Positions 1 through 6,331 of a stretch of 6,802 bases of DNA are shown here, in pieces. The DNA comes from Bacteroidales bacterium UBA1722 (GTDB lineage: Bacteria; Bacteroidota; Bacteroidia; Bacteroidales; UBA932). Every line of letters starts with the position of its first letter. The first letter of the stretch is position 1. The stretch lies in NCBI GenBank assembly GCA_002317435.1, contig DCIQ01000093.1, positions 2,835-9,636 on the forward strand. The letters are read 5' to 3'. The position numbers and the translations under genes were made by a program. Below the pieces are notes generated by a model. That model worked only from the letters and a program-made list of their open reading frames with translations, made no database searches and had not been told where the DNA came from.

Positions 1-522
1 CTGGCGCTGCATCTGCTCGGACAGCCGCGGGAGAACGTGGAGAGGTTCGGAAACTCGATAATCAGGATGCGGGGCGAAATCAGGTATTGCCGCGAATGCG
101 GCATGATATCGGATGAAGAATTGTGCCCGGTGTGCTCGGACCGGAGCAGGGACCGTTCACTTATCTGTGTGGTGGAGAGTATCCGTGACGTGCTCAGTAT
201 CGAGGGTACGGGGGAATACCGCGGGGTGTATCACGTTCTCGGGGGGCTTATCTCGCCGATGGACGGGGTGGGACCCGATGACCTGCCGGTGGCTGCCTTG
301 AAGGAGAGGGTCTCTTCCGGAGGCGTGAGGGAGGTGATTATGGCTCTCAGTACGGGGATGGACGGTGAGACCACGTCGTTCTATATTTCCAAGGTCTTGT
401 CCGGTACGGGGGTGCCGATGTCCCAGATCGCCCGTGGAATAGGGTTCGGGGATGATTTGGAGTACACGGACAGCTATACCCTCGGGAAGGCCATATTGAA
501 CAGGGTGCCTGTCGGCAATTAA
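1..522 (+). CDS. recR: Recombination mediator RecR, 5'-truncated by the window edge
   Basis: RecR acts with RecF and RecO in the cytoplasm to load RecA onto single-stranded gaps during recombinational repair. The frame is open from base 1 and gives 173 residues; family members are about 200, so roughly the first 25-30 residues (part of the N-terminal helix-hairpin-helix region) lie outside the window. The GTG at 37 is internal, because the residues before it (ALHLLGQPREN) are normal RecR sequence. Visible parts are the four-cysteine zinc finger (CREC at residues 30-33 and CPVC at 42-45), the Toprim domain starting around LICVVES with its acidic residue E59, and the typical C-terminal block with IARGIGFGDDLEY. 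GC content is the highest in the window (about 60-70% in sampled lines). mntP follows after 12 nt, so the two are probably cotranscribed, although no functional link is evident. Confidence 0.96.
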   Translation: MALHLLGQPRENVERFGNSIIRMRGEIRYCRECGMISDEELCPVCSDRSRDRSLICVVESIRDVLSIEGTGEYRGVYHVLGGLISPMDGVGPDDLPVAALKERVSSGGVREVIMALSTGMDGETTSFYISKVLSGTGVPMSQIARGIGFGDDLEYTDSYTLGKAILNRVPVGN

Positions 523-534
523 CACATAATCAGC

Positions 535-1122
535 ATGTCATACTTCGAGTTGTTCCTTCTGGCCGTCGGTCTTTGTTTCGATACTTTCGCGGTATCCCTT
601 ACCGGCGGAATCTGTTTCGTGTCCAGGCCGCGCTGGTCAGGTATCCTGAAAATCATTTTTTCTTTCGGTGTGTTCCAGGCGGGGTTCACTCTTCTGGGAT
701 GGGCACTCGGCAGCAGCGTGAGTTCCTATATCGAGAGTTTCGACCATTGGATAGCTTTTCTCCTGCTGGCATACATCGGAGGGAATATGATACGTGAAAG
801 TTTTGCGCGTGAGGAGGAGACGTCAGGGACTGTGGACCTGCTATGTACACGTAAACTGTGCGTGCTCTCGGTGGCCACCAGCATAGATGCGTTGGCCGTG
901 GGCATCTCCCTGGCGATGATTCAGCTGGAGAACGTGAAAGTGTGGACCGGGAGCGCCATGATTATGGCCGTCACCGCCATGGCGTCGCTGACAGGTCTTT
1001 TCGCAGGAAGGGCTGTGGGGCCCAAGTTCGGGAAACGTTCGGAACTGGTAGGAGGGGTGATACTGATATGTATAGGTCTGAAGATTCTGTTGGAGCATCT
1101 GGGACCGGTGATTCTCAGGTGA
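535..1122 (+). CDS. mntP: Putative manganese efflux pump MntP (YebN/DUF204 family)
   Basis: This is an inner-membrane manganese exporter of 195 residues, close to the roughly 190 of E. coli MntP. It is a tandem repeat of two three-helix halves. Each half carries the family's conserved acidic signature in a membrane segment: GLCFDTFAVS in the first (D16) and TSIDALAVGISLAM in the second (D118). Six hydrophobic segments can be seen, around residues 4-26, 36-60, 70-86, 108-130, 139-158 and 171-189, with a charged loop (RESFAREEE) between the halves. ATG 535 is the natural start, since the first helix begins at once; no Shine-Dalgarno is visible, as is usual in Bacteroidota. It follows recR by 12 nt. 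In other bacteria mntP is controlled by an Mn-sensing riboswitch or MntR, but nothing of that kind is seen in the 12-nt gap, so it probably depends on transcription from upstream. A hairpin terminator lies 30 nt beyond the stop. Confidence 0.93.
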   Translation: MSYFELFLLAVGLCFDTFAVSLTGGICFVSRPRWSGILKIIFSFGVFQAGFTLLGWALGSSVSSYIESFDHWIAFLLLAYIGGNMIRESFAREEETSGTVDLLCTRKLCVLSVATSIDALAVGISLAMIQLENVKVWTGSAMIMAVTAMASLTGLFAGRAVGPKFGKRSELVGGVILICIGLKILLEHLGPVILR

Positions 1123-1151
1123 CGTATATTGAAATGTAAGATACCGTACAG

Positions 1152-1193
1152 AAAAAGCCCTGCCTGCGATTTCATTTACAGACAGGGCTTTTC
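1152..1193. terminator. Bidirectional rho-independent terminator between convergent operons
   Basis: The stem AAAAGCCCTG (1153-1162) pairs with CAGGGCTTTT (1183-1192), and after one mismatch a further CTG/CAG (1164-1166 with 1179-1181) extends it. The loop is about 12 nt. The A-run on the left and T-run on the right give a U-tail in both directions. It therefore suits mntP on the plus strand (30 nt after its stop) and the lipoprotein gene on the minus strand (50 nt after its stop). Confidence 0.85.
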
Positions 1194-1243
1194 TGTGGGC
1201 AGGGGTCTGCGGAAGTCCCCTGATATACAGGACGGTGCCGGAA

Positions 1244-1984
1244 TTAGTCGGCCAATAAATTCTCCACTTTTCCGGTGGCGTATGTGAGTTGCCACTTTTC
1301 CGGTGTTCCCTCCATCCCGTCGAAGTCCAGAATTATGCCTTTTACGTCAGCTCCGTATGCTATCGCAGGAAGCGTGAAGGAGAAGGGCGTGGATGCTGTA
1401 TTGGTCTGGGTGTCGTTATTCGCATCGTGGGAGAACTTGAGGTGGAAATATCCGTTTTCGTCGATGGGCTCGGGATCGGAAGTATAAGAGACGTAAACGT
1501 AGTGGGTGGCAGCCGAACTTCCTACGGTGTAGGTGAATCCGAGGTTCAGATTGCAGGGGGCGTCATAGATTCCTCCAGATTTGTACAGGTAGGGGACGAC
1601 ATTGTTCAGCAGGTACAGTTTCGCGGGATCGTCCCCGAGGGTGTCGGGCTTGTTGGACATGATCACCGTCTGCTGATATGTCATTTGATGGCCGGTCACT
1701 TCGATGGTGAGGGGGTCCCGGGTGAGATCTTTTTCCTGGGTCTTCCAGGAGATTTCCATCTTCTGTCCGTTATCTGCAGGTATGGTGTATGAAGCGGCGT
1801 TGGTAGGAATCATGAGGAGAGAATCATCTGCCACGAAATAGTAGGGATATCCCTGATAGGACTTGTCCACGAATGTTACGGTGCTTGTGTAGATGATGTC
1901 GCTGTCCAGATTGCAGGATCCTGTCGAGAACGCCGCCGCTGTGAGAATAACGGCTGTAATGACTGTAAAGAGTGTCTTTTTCAT
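1244..1984 (-). CDS. NigD-like lipoprotein
   Basis: This is an exported lipoprotein of 246 residues. The N-terminus is MKK, then a hydrophobic stretch (LFTVITAVILTAAAF), then TGSC with C24 as the likely lipidated cysteine. The lipobox is imperfect, since the -3 position is Thr rather than Leu. The overall pattern matches the Bacteroidota NigD-like family: a small N-terminal beta/OB-like domain (about residues 30-105, with STVTFVDKSYQGYPYYFVADD) followed by a C-terminal beta-sandwich (about 125-240, with YTVGSSAATHYVYVSY, FHLKFSHDANND and GIILDFDGMEGTPEKWQLTY). The family name comes from a gene in a Prevotella nigrescens bacteriocin operon; the molecular function is unknown. It starts 30 nt after the stop of the lyase gene on the same strand and shares its presumed transcript, ending at the 1152-1193 hairpin. 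The family assignment is fairly secure; a role in bacteriocin production is not implied by this context. Confidence 0.75.
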   Translation of the reverse strand: MKKTLFTVITAVILTAAAFSTGSCNLDSDIIYTSTVTFVDKSYQGYPYYFVADDSLLMIPTNAASYTIPADNGQKMEISWKTQEKDLTRDPLTIEVTGHQMTYQQTVIMSNKPDTLGDDPAKLYLLNNVVPYLYKSGGIYDAPCNLNLGFTYTVGSSAATHYVYVSYTSDPEPIDENGYFHLKFSHDANNDTQTNTASTPFSFTLPAIAYGADVKGIILDFDGMEGTPEKWQLTYATGKVENLLAD

Positions 1985-2014
1985 GTATCTTATGTTGATA
2001 AGTTGATTATTTCA

Positions 2015-3466
2015 TTATCTGCTTTCTCCGAAATCCTTTCTGAACTGTTCCGCCAGTTTCTCCGGCCAGTCTCCTACAGGTTTCAGAGGAGAACGGAAAG
2101 AACGCTGGAGCATCGGGAGATCATCGAAGGCGAGTGCTCCTATCATGTGCCTGTGGTCGAAGAGCCATTTCAGGCGGTCAAGGCAGAAAATAGTCTGCGA
2201 GAGGGTGAAAACCCTTCTGGGGAATGCTATTCTCACCAGTTCCATATCCGCTTTCCTGTCCGATTCGCTGTCGGGGAATGCTTCCCCCCCGGTGCCTCCG
2301 TCCATAGTTCTTATGCCTCCGGCAATATATAACGCCGCGCATACGGCAGCCGCCGGAAGGTCGCGGAACGTAAGGTGGTCGCAGAATTTCGCGGCATCTA
2401 TCTGAGCTCCCAGGACACCGGCCGGGGTGACCATCGGAACGCCGTATTCCGATGCCTCCTTCACGAAGTAACTGATGAAATCCGGACTCTGGCAGGTGTA
2501 TTCTTCATCCATCGCTTCATAAAGGCCTGTGGCGATGGCTTCTATCTCTTTTGTGGACATCCCGCCATAGTTTATGAATCCTTCATAGGTGGCGGTTACC
2601 TGGTCCATCTTGTATTTCTCCTCCAGGGAGTCAGTGGCGATTACTCCTCCTTTCGCGAAACCGAATTTCCTGGCTGAGAAATAGACCAGGTCGGCCAGAT
2701 CGCAGATGGTGCGGACGGTTTCCTTCAGGGATTTGTTCCGGAATTCTTCTTCGCGCCGTGTGACCAGATATGCATTTTCGGCGAGCAGGGTGGCATCGAG
2801 CATTATTCTTATGCCGTATTTGTCAGCGGTGCGGCGCACTTCCCGGAGATTGGCCACGGAGAAGGGCTGTCCGCCTATGAGGTTCGTGGAGGCCTCCATC
2901 CTGATATAGGGTATTCTGGATACTCCGTATTCCGCTATTGCCGATTCGAGCAGATTGATGTCGGCATTGCCCTTGAACGGATTTTCGGAATCGGATTTGA
3001 ACGCGGTTTCCTTATTTATGAGTTCCACGAATCTGCCGCCAGCAAGTCCTATCTGTGTGATCGTCGTACCGAAATGATAATTCATCGGGATGACGTCCCC
3101 TTCCTTCACGAGGGCTGTCATCACGGTATGCTCCGCCGCACGTCCCTGATGTGCCGGAACGACGTATTTTTTTCCTATTATATCCTGAACGGCTTTCTCG
3201 AGGGTGAGGAAACTGGTGCTTCCCGCGTAGGCGTCATCGGCCCACATCATCGCACCCAGCTGCCGGTCGCTCATGGCGTTCGTGCCGCTGTCGGTGAGCA
3301 TATCCAGATAAACGTCTTTCTGCTGCATCCTGTAGGAATTGAATCCTGCTTCACGCAGTGCATGCAAGCGCTCTTCGACCGGGAGGAGTGTGAGTTTCTG
3401 AACTATCTTGACCCTGTGAAACTCGAGGGGTACTTCCTTCTCTTTGTAAAATTTTACCTTAGACAT
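2015..3466 (-). CDS. Tryptophanase/tyrosine phenol-lyase family PLP-dependent beta-eliminating lyase (tnaA-like)
   Basis: This is a 483-residue member of the fold-I beta-eliminating lyases, which split tryptophan to indole (or tyrosine to phenol), pyruvate and ammonia. Family landmarks are LTDSGT (58-62), AYAGS with Y80, the phosphate-binding QGR (107-109), TNLIGGQP with N195, LDAT with D224, and SARK, where K267 aligns with the Schiff-base lysine. VRIAFPRR follows, with R412 matching the carboxylate-binding arginine. Several active-site positions differ from both TnaA and TPL: the PLP-contacting Arg is L227, the Lys before the catalytic Lys is R266, the family's GGHA(V/A)F histidine is L352, and the TPL substrate arginine is G390. 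Hence the family is clear but the substrate is not, and no gene symbol is assigned. ATG 3466 (MSKVKFYKEK) gives a family-like length; ATG 3478, which adds four residues, is an equal alternative. A longer open frame to 3709 has no family similarity. It is cotranscribed with the lipoprotein gene downstream. Confidence 0.85.
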   Translation of the reverse strand: MSKVKFYKEKEVPLEFHRVKIVQKLTLLPVEERLHALREAGFNSYRMQQKDVYLDMLTDSGTNAMSDRQLGAMMWADDAYAGSTSFLTLEKAVQDIIGKKYVVPAHQGRAAEHTVMTALVKEGDVIPMNYHFGTTITQIGLAGGRFVELINKETAFKSDSENPFKGNADINLLESAIAEYGVSRIPYIRMEASTNLIGGQPFSVANLREVRRTADKYGIRIMLDATLLAENAYLVTRREEEFRNKSLKETVRTICDLADLVYFSARKFGFAKGGVIATDSLEEKYKMDQVTATYEGFINYGGMSTKEIEAIATGLYEAMDEEYTCQSPDFISYFVKEASEYGVPMVTPAGVLGAQIDAAKFCDHLTFRDLPAAAVCAALYIAGGIRTMDGGTGGEAFPDSESDRKADMELVRIAFPRRVFTLSQTIFCLDRLKWLFDHRHMIGALAFDDLPMLQRSFRSPLKPVGDWPEKLAEQFRKDFGESR

Positions 3467-3477
3467 GATGATATGCA

Positions 3478-3510
3478 TTAATGCCCGCGAAGATAATATT
3501 TTTTGACCAT
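3478..3510 (-). other. Short upstream ORF abutting the lyase start
   Basis: A 10-codon ORF (MVKKYYLRGH) ends in TAATG, so its stop overlaps the ATG at 3478, one of the two possible lyase starts. It could allow translational coupling. It has no Trp codon, so it does not resemble the E. coli tnaC leader. It may simply be chance. Confidence 0.2.
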
Positions 3511-3516
3511 AGTGTG

Positions 3517-3562
3517 GGCCCTGATTATCTGTCGGCTCCACTCCTTGTACAATTATCAGGCC
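3517..3562 (-). promoter_or_regulatory. Possible hairpin in the leader of the lyase gene
   Basis: On the plus strand GGCCCTGATTAT (3517-3528) is an imperfect inverted match of ATTATCAGGCC (3552-3562). In the minus-strand RNA this gives a stem of 4 bp, a one-base bulge, 4 bp, a mismatch and 2 bp, with a 23-nt loop, about 40-85 nt before the start codon. It might attenuate or stabilise the transcript. No U-tract follows it, so it is not a simple terminator. Confidence 0.3.
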
Positions 3563-3690
3563 AGTTTCATATCTTATGCATTTTCTCGGTTCGTCGCCAT
3601 GGCGGCCCGTGTGCTTCCGTCTGCCGTCTGCTTTATTTGATTTCCATAAAATTGTCTTTTTCTTCTCATTCTGACTGTTTTTTACATCTG

Positions 3691-3710
3691 TTTGCTGATT
3701 GACAAGCAAA
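3691..3710. promoter_or_regulatory. Operator-like palindrome over the -33 element
   Basis: TTTGCT (3691-3696) and AGCAAA (3705-3710) form a 6-bp inverted repeat with an 8-bp centre. It overlaps the -33 element of the plus-strand promoter and lies between two divergent genes, the usual place for a dimeric regulator to bind. No regulator gene is present in the window, and a 6-bp dyad can arise by chance. Confidence 0.3.
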
Positions 3711-3727
3711 TCATTAAATTAACTTTG
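3698..3727 (+). promoter_or_regulatory. Bacteroidota-type sigma-ABfr promoter for the M23 lipoprotein operon
   Basis: TAACTTTG (3720-3727) fits the Bacteroidota -7 consensus TAnnTTTG exactly. ATTG within ATTGACA (3698-3701) is a good -33 element, with 18 nt between the two. Transcription would begin near 3734, giving a leader of about 45 nt to ATG 3779. This placement supports 3779, not GTG 3885, as the native start of the downstream gene. Confidence 0.6.
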
Positions 3728-3778
3728 CAGAAACATAGCAGGATATTCATGTTACATACCAGATAATCGTATATGCCT

Positions 3779-3884
3779 ATGAAACATCTATCTATCTATC
3801 TGCCGCCGTGCGGCCTGTGAAGGGCTTCTGATTTTTTCGGCCCTGCTGTTCCTGTCATCGTGCCAGCGCATTCTCGCTGATGTA
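3779..3884 (+). other. Native start and lipoprotein signal peptide of the M23 gene, out of frame with its ATG
   Basis: Read from ATG 3779, this sequence gives MKHLSIYLPPCGL and stops at TGA 3818-3820. The frame of the long downstream gene is open from 3783 onward and here encodes CRRAACEG, then the hydrophobic LLIFSALLFL, then LSSC, with the lipobox cysteine codon at 3861-3863. That is a classic lipoprotein signal, but this frame has no ATG, GTG or TTG before GTG 3885. Deleting one 4-nt ATCT unit (or adding two) joins the ATG to this frame and gives MKHLSICRR followed by the hydrophobic core and LSSC, with Cys27 lipidated. An in-frame ATG at 3773 (MPMKH) would do the same. The present copy is therefore OFF, frameshifted, or misread by one repeat unit. 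Confidence 0.8.
3786..3801 (+). repeat. Tetranucleotide tandem repeat (ATCT)4 at the 5' end of a coding sequence
   Basis: Four perfect ATCT units start 7 nt into the coding sequence that begins at ATG 3779. Because the unit length is not a multiple of three, gain or loss of units by slipped-strand mispairing changes the reading frame. Three or six units would put the ATG in frame with the lipoprotein signal peptide and M23 protein; four units do not. Four copies is a short tract compared with well-known phase-variable loci. Confidence 0.9.
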
Positions 3885-5726
3885 GTGTCCGCGGATTCAG
3901 AAACGACGCTCTTCGATGAAATAATGATCCACTCTTCAAATCTTCCCTTGTTCTCCGATTTGAGCGCATATAACCGATGTGCCTCCACCAAGGCGGGCGT
4001 GGCGGAGGAGGATTCTCTCCTCAGTCTAGAAAGCCTGCTTGACCGCAGCCGGAAGGAGGAAGATGACAACGGTATTTACCATGTCACCTCTGTTCCATTC
4101 AGGGAGGCGTACTCTTCCGGGAATGTATCCATCACTTCCGAATCACATCCGTCGATGCCTGTGGACTCGCTGTCCTCTTCGCAGATGTTCTTCGTGAGAA
4201 CGTATTGCGTCGAGGATAACTTCTCGTACGATATGGTCGTGACGATGATTCCTGATGTGGAGTGTCAGGAAAGGATGGCCGGTGAAGAATTGTCCTATAT
4301 CGACAAGAGTAAATTCTCCGGACTTCTTCTCTATTCGACTCCGGACGGGATATTTCTGGAGTCGCTGTATGTCCGGTATTCCGTTCCCCTGGCTTATGCC
4401 GTCCCTGTCACCTCCGAGTCGTCCTCTGACACCGTTTCCTGCGGAGGAAGCATATACTTGTCCACGGGCAGGACCGTACCCGGGACGAAAGCTATGAAGA
4501 AAGTGGAAAAAGATGTGGAGGTGGAAATGAAATGGGAAGGTGTTGACAGTCCTTCCGGAGATGGAATCGGAGGTGAAGGTGGAGGCGAACCTACCGGCGG
4601 TACTCTTGACGAATGTGTCATCGAAGCCGACGGTACGAGTTGGACTGTCCGCGGTTATCTTACATACCTCAAATCGATACTTGGACGTCAGCGTTCCACC
4701 GGTGGCAGAAATGGCAGCGGTGGAGATTGGGGCACCGGTCCCGGAGGCGGCGGAGGTGGCGGTGGAGGGTCGTATTCTTCCAATGCTTCAACGTCTTCGT
4801 CCTCGAAAAAGAACAAGCAACCATTGGATTCATACACATATACCGTTGTGCTGGGAACAAACGGAACCGGGTATGTCATCGGGGCCGGCACATATGTCAA
4901 GGGCCAGCAGGTGAACATATACGCAGTAGCGGAATACGGTCATTATTTTTTCAAGTGGTCGGGGGATCTGGAAGGTCGCCCCACAGCCTGCAGTTTTCCC
5001 ATAAGGTCAAATATTTATTCCACTGCCGTCTTTCTGGAAAATACGTTTCCCTGCTACGATGCGAAGACAGGACTGATGAATCCTCTTGTGATTATGGAGG
5101 TGGCACCTACAAATAGTGGTAATCTGAGTAACGGACGATTTTTTAATAACGGTCAGGCCACAGCCAATATGGACCGCTATCTCAGTGTTTATGCACGTAG
5201 AGATAATAAACGTCATCAGGGAATGGATTTGGCTGGTGAGGAAGGCACTCCCATTTATGCTCCCTGCGATGGTTACATATCAGAAACACAGGCTTTTGTT
5301 ACCGAACAGCCTGATAGGGATCCTGTGACAAAAAAATATACTGACCCAGACTATACGGGGGATGTAAATGACGCCGGAAATAGGTTTTATCTTGAGTGTG
5401 AGGTATCTGGTATGAAAGTCGCCTTCGCATTCTGGCATCTGCAGGCCGGGAATGCAGTAGCCGACAATCCAAGAACTGGTGCGAAATTCAAGCCCGGAGA
5501 CTTGGTATATCAAGGTGAGGAAATCGGATATATAGGCAGAACGGGGAATGCCTATAATGTTAGTAACACTCATTTGCACTTCGGTGTAAAAAATCTCAGT
5601 ACCGGAAAATGGATGGATCCAGAAGATTTCATCAATGGACGTGTGAATGAAGATGCATCCGGGTATGTATACATAGACGATACAGCGATAATAGACATTA
5701 ATTGTAATTCAGCAATAACAAAATAG
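3885..5726 (+). CDS. M23 (LytM-type) metallopeptidase lipoprotein with glycine linker and InlB-like repeat; true 5' end at 3779 is out of frame
   Basis: The open frame gives 613 residues from GTG 3885; the restored protein from ATG 3779 would be 647. Numbering here is from the GTG. Residues 1-265 form a region I do not recognise, with two halves of beta-like sequence. A glycine-rich linker follows (271-296, including nine consecutive Gly at 287-295), then a Ser/Lys stretch. Residues 317-386 look like a divergent InlB B-repeat (GTGYVIGAGTYVKGQQV, GHYFFKWSGD). Residues about 437-586 are an M23 peptidase with all expected residues: H444 and D448 in HQGMD, H518 in FWH, and H563/H565 in THLHFG. 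It should bind zinc and cut peptidoglycan cross-bridges in the periplasm or on neighbouring cells. GC content falls from about 55% in the N-terminal half to below 50% in the peptidase. The small exported protein starts 3 nt after the stop. GTG 3885 is only the nominal start, since it would remove the signal peptide. Confidence 0.85.
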   Translation: MSADSETTLFDEIMIHSSNLPLFSDLSAYNRCASTKAGVAEEDSLLSLESLLDRSRKEEDDNGIYHVTSVPFREAYSSGNVSITSESHPSMPVDSLSSSQMFFVRTYCVEDNFSYDMVVTMIPDVECQERMAGEELSYIDKSKFSGLLLYSTPDGIFLESLYVRYSVPLAYAVPVTSESSSDTVSCGGSIYLSTGRTVPGTKAMKKVEKDVEVEMKWEGVDSPSGDGIGGEGGGEPTGGTLDECVIEADGTSWTVRGYLTYLKSILGRQRSTGGRNGSGGDWGTGPGGGGGGGGGSYSSNASTSSSSKKNKQPLDSYTYTVVLGTNGTGYVIGAGTYVKGQQVNIYAVAEYGHYFFKWSGDLEGRPTACSFPIRSNIYSTAVFLENTFPCYDAKTGLMNPLVIMEVAPTNSGNLSNGRFFNNGQATANMDRYLSVYARRDNKRHQGMDLAGEEGTPIYAPCDGYISETQAFVTEQPDRDPVTKKYTDPDYTGDVNDAGNRFYLECEVSGMKVAFAFWHLQAGNAVADNPRTGAKFKPGDLVYQGEEIGYIGRTGNAYNVSNTHLHFGVKNLSTGKWMDPEDFINGRVNEDASGYVYIDDTAIIDINCNSAITK

Positions 5727-5729
5727 ATT

Positions 5730-6233
5730 ATGAAAAAGATACTGCACTTAGTAATAGGATGTCTGGTTCCTCTGTTTTTAATGGAGGGAGAGATATATTC
5801 TCAGGATATCGAGGGATTGGAAATTGGTTCCAAAGCCACCAAGATACAGGTTGTCAATAAATTCGGGACACCTGACAGATATGAAATTCAGCATTGGGGT
5901 GATGGCCCATATGAAAAAGGTGAATTCTTCAAATATGACATAGACTCCATCGATTCACACAAGGAAGGACTATATATAGAATTAATGGACGATGAGCTCA
6001 CAACATTTGTGATATCTAATTCAAAATACAGAGCATTTATGAATACGATTCCGGGAGGCATCCTGGTGGGCGATTCCTTCTCTACCTTGAATGGATATTT
6101 TATTTTTGAAAAAATCAGAAACAGATCCGGAGGTGAGTATTATAGAGCATATACTACCGAATATGGGCATGTGATAACAATTACCTTGAAAGATGACAAG
6201 ATATCTAGGATATCAGGTGTTGTCGGACAATAG
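5730..6233 (+). CDS. Small exported protein with two BamE/BLIP-like repeats, possible partner of the M23 protein
   Basis: This is a protein of 167 residues. MKKILHLVIGCLVPLFLMEG looks like a signal peptide, with probable cleavage near residue 25 (IYSQ/DIEG), so it should be periplasmic or secreted; C11 lies too early in the core to be a convincing lipobox. The mature part contains two similar halves. The first has GLEIGSKATKIQVVNKFG (29-46) and LYIELMDDELTTFVIS (81-96). The second has GILVGDSFSTLNGYFIFEKI (110-129) and HVITITLKDDKISRISG (147-163). Each half reads as helices followed by beta strands, and KFGTPDRYE resembles the BamE/SmpA-OmlA motif; a tandem of such units is also the design of beta-lactamase inhibitor protein. 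It begins 3 nt after the M23 stop, so translation is probably coupled. Its GC content of about 35-40% is well below the left part of the window. A role as inhibitor, immunity protein or chaperone for the peptidase is inference. Confidence 0.7.
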   Translation: MKKILHLVIGCLVPLFLMEGEIYSQDIEGLEIGSKATKIQVVNKFGTPDRYEIQHWGDGPYEKGEFFKYDIDSIDSHKEGLYIELMDDELTTFVISNSKYRAFMNTIPGGILVGDSFSTLNGYFIFEKIRNRSGGEYYRAYTTEYGHVITITLKDDKISRISGVVGQ

Positions 6234-6266
6234 GCGGGGAATTATGATGATATGTCAGAAATGACA

Positions 6267-6298
6267 GTTGAGGTGTGACTCCCTTCAAAATAATTTTG
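6267..6298 (+). promoter_or_regulatory. Promoter-like site downstream of the M23 operon
   Basis: TAATTTTG (6291-6298) matches TAnnTTTG exactly, with GTTG (6267-6270) 20 nt upstream as a -33 element. Transcription would start near 6305 and run straight into the long hairpin at 6332-6403. No convincing plus-strand gene follows, so a small RNA is one option and a chance match is another. Confidence 0.35.
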
Positions 6299-6331
6299 CA
6301 GTCATACATTCCGTAATAATAAGGAAAAATT

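Noticed and set aside
1275..1792. Plus-strand ORFs across the lipoprotein gene, and similar antisense ORFs across the lyase, mntP and M23 genes
   Set aside because: They are shadows of well-supported genes, with no family resemblance and no start context.
3467..3709. An N-terminal extension of the lyase to ATG 3709 (81 extra residues)
   Set aside because: The extra residues are basic, low in hydrophobic pattern, and have no counterpart in the family. Starting at 3466 or 3478 already gives a slightly longer than usual lyase. The stretch also holds the intergenic control signals.
3467..3720. A TnaC-type leader peptide controlling the lyase
   Set aside because: None of the short ORFs in the leader (for example MVKKYYLRGH, MATNRENA, MKLA) contains a tryptophan codon.
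3885..3887. GTG 3885 as the real start of the M23 protein
   Set aside because: It lies after a complete lipoprotein signal peptide and lipobox in the same frame, and more than 150 nt beyond the promoter; a periplasmic-type peptidase without export signal makes little sense.
4743..4769. The GGN-rich tract as a slippage-prone repeat
   Set aside because: It encodes nine glycines with mixed third bases and a 3-nt period, so length changes would not shift the frame; it reads as a flexible linker.
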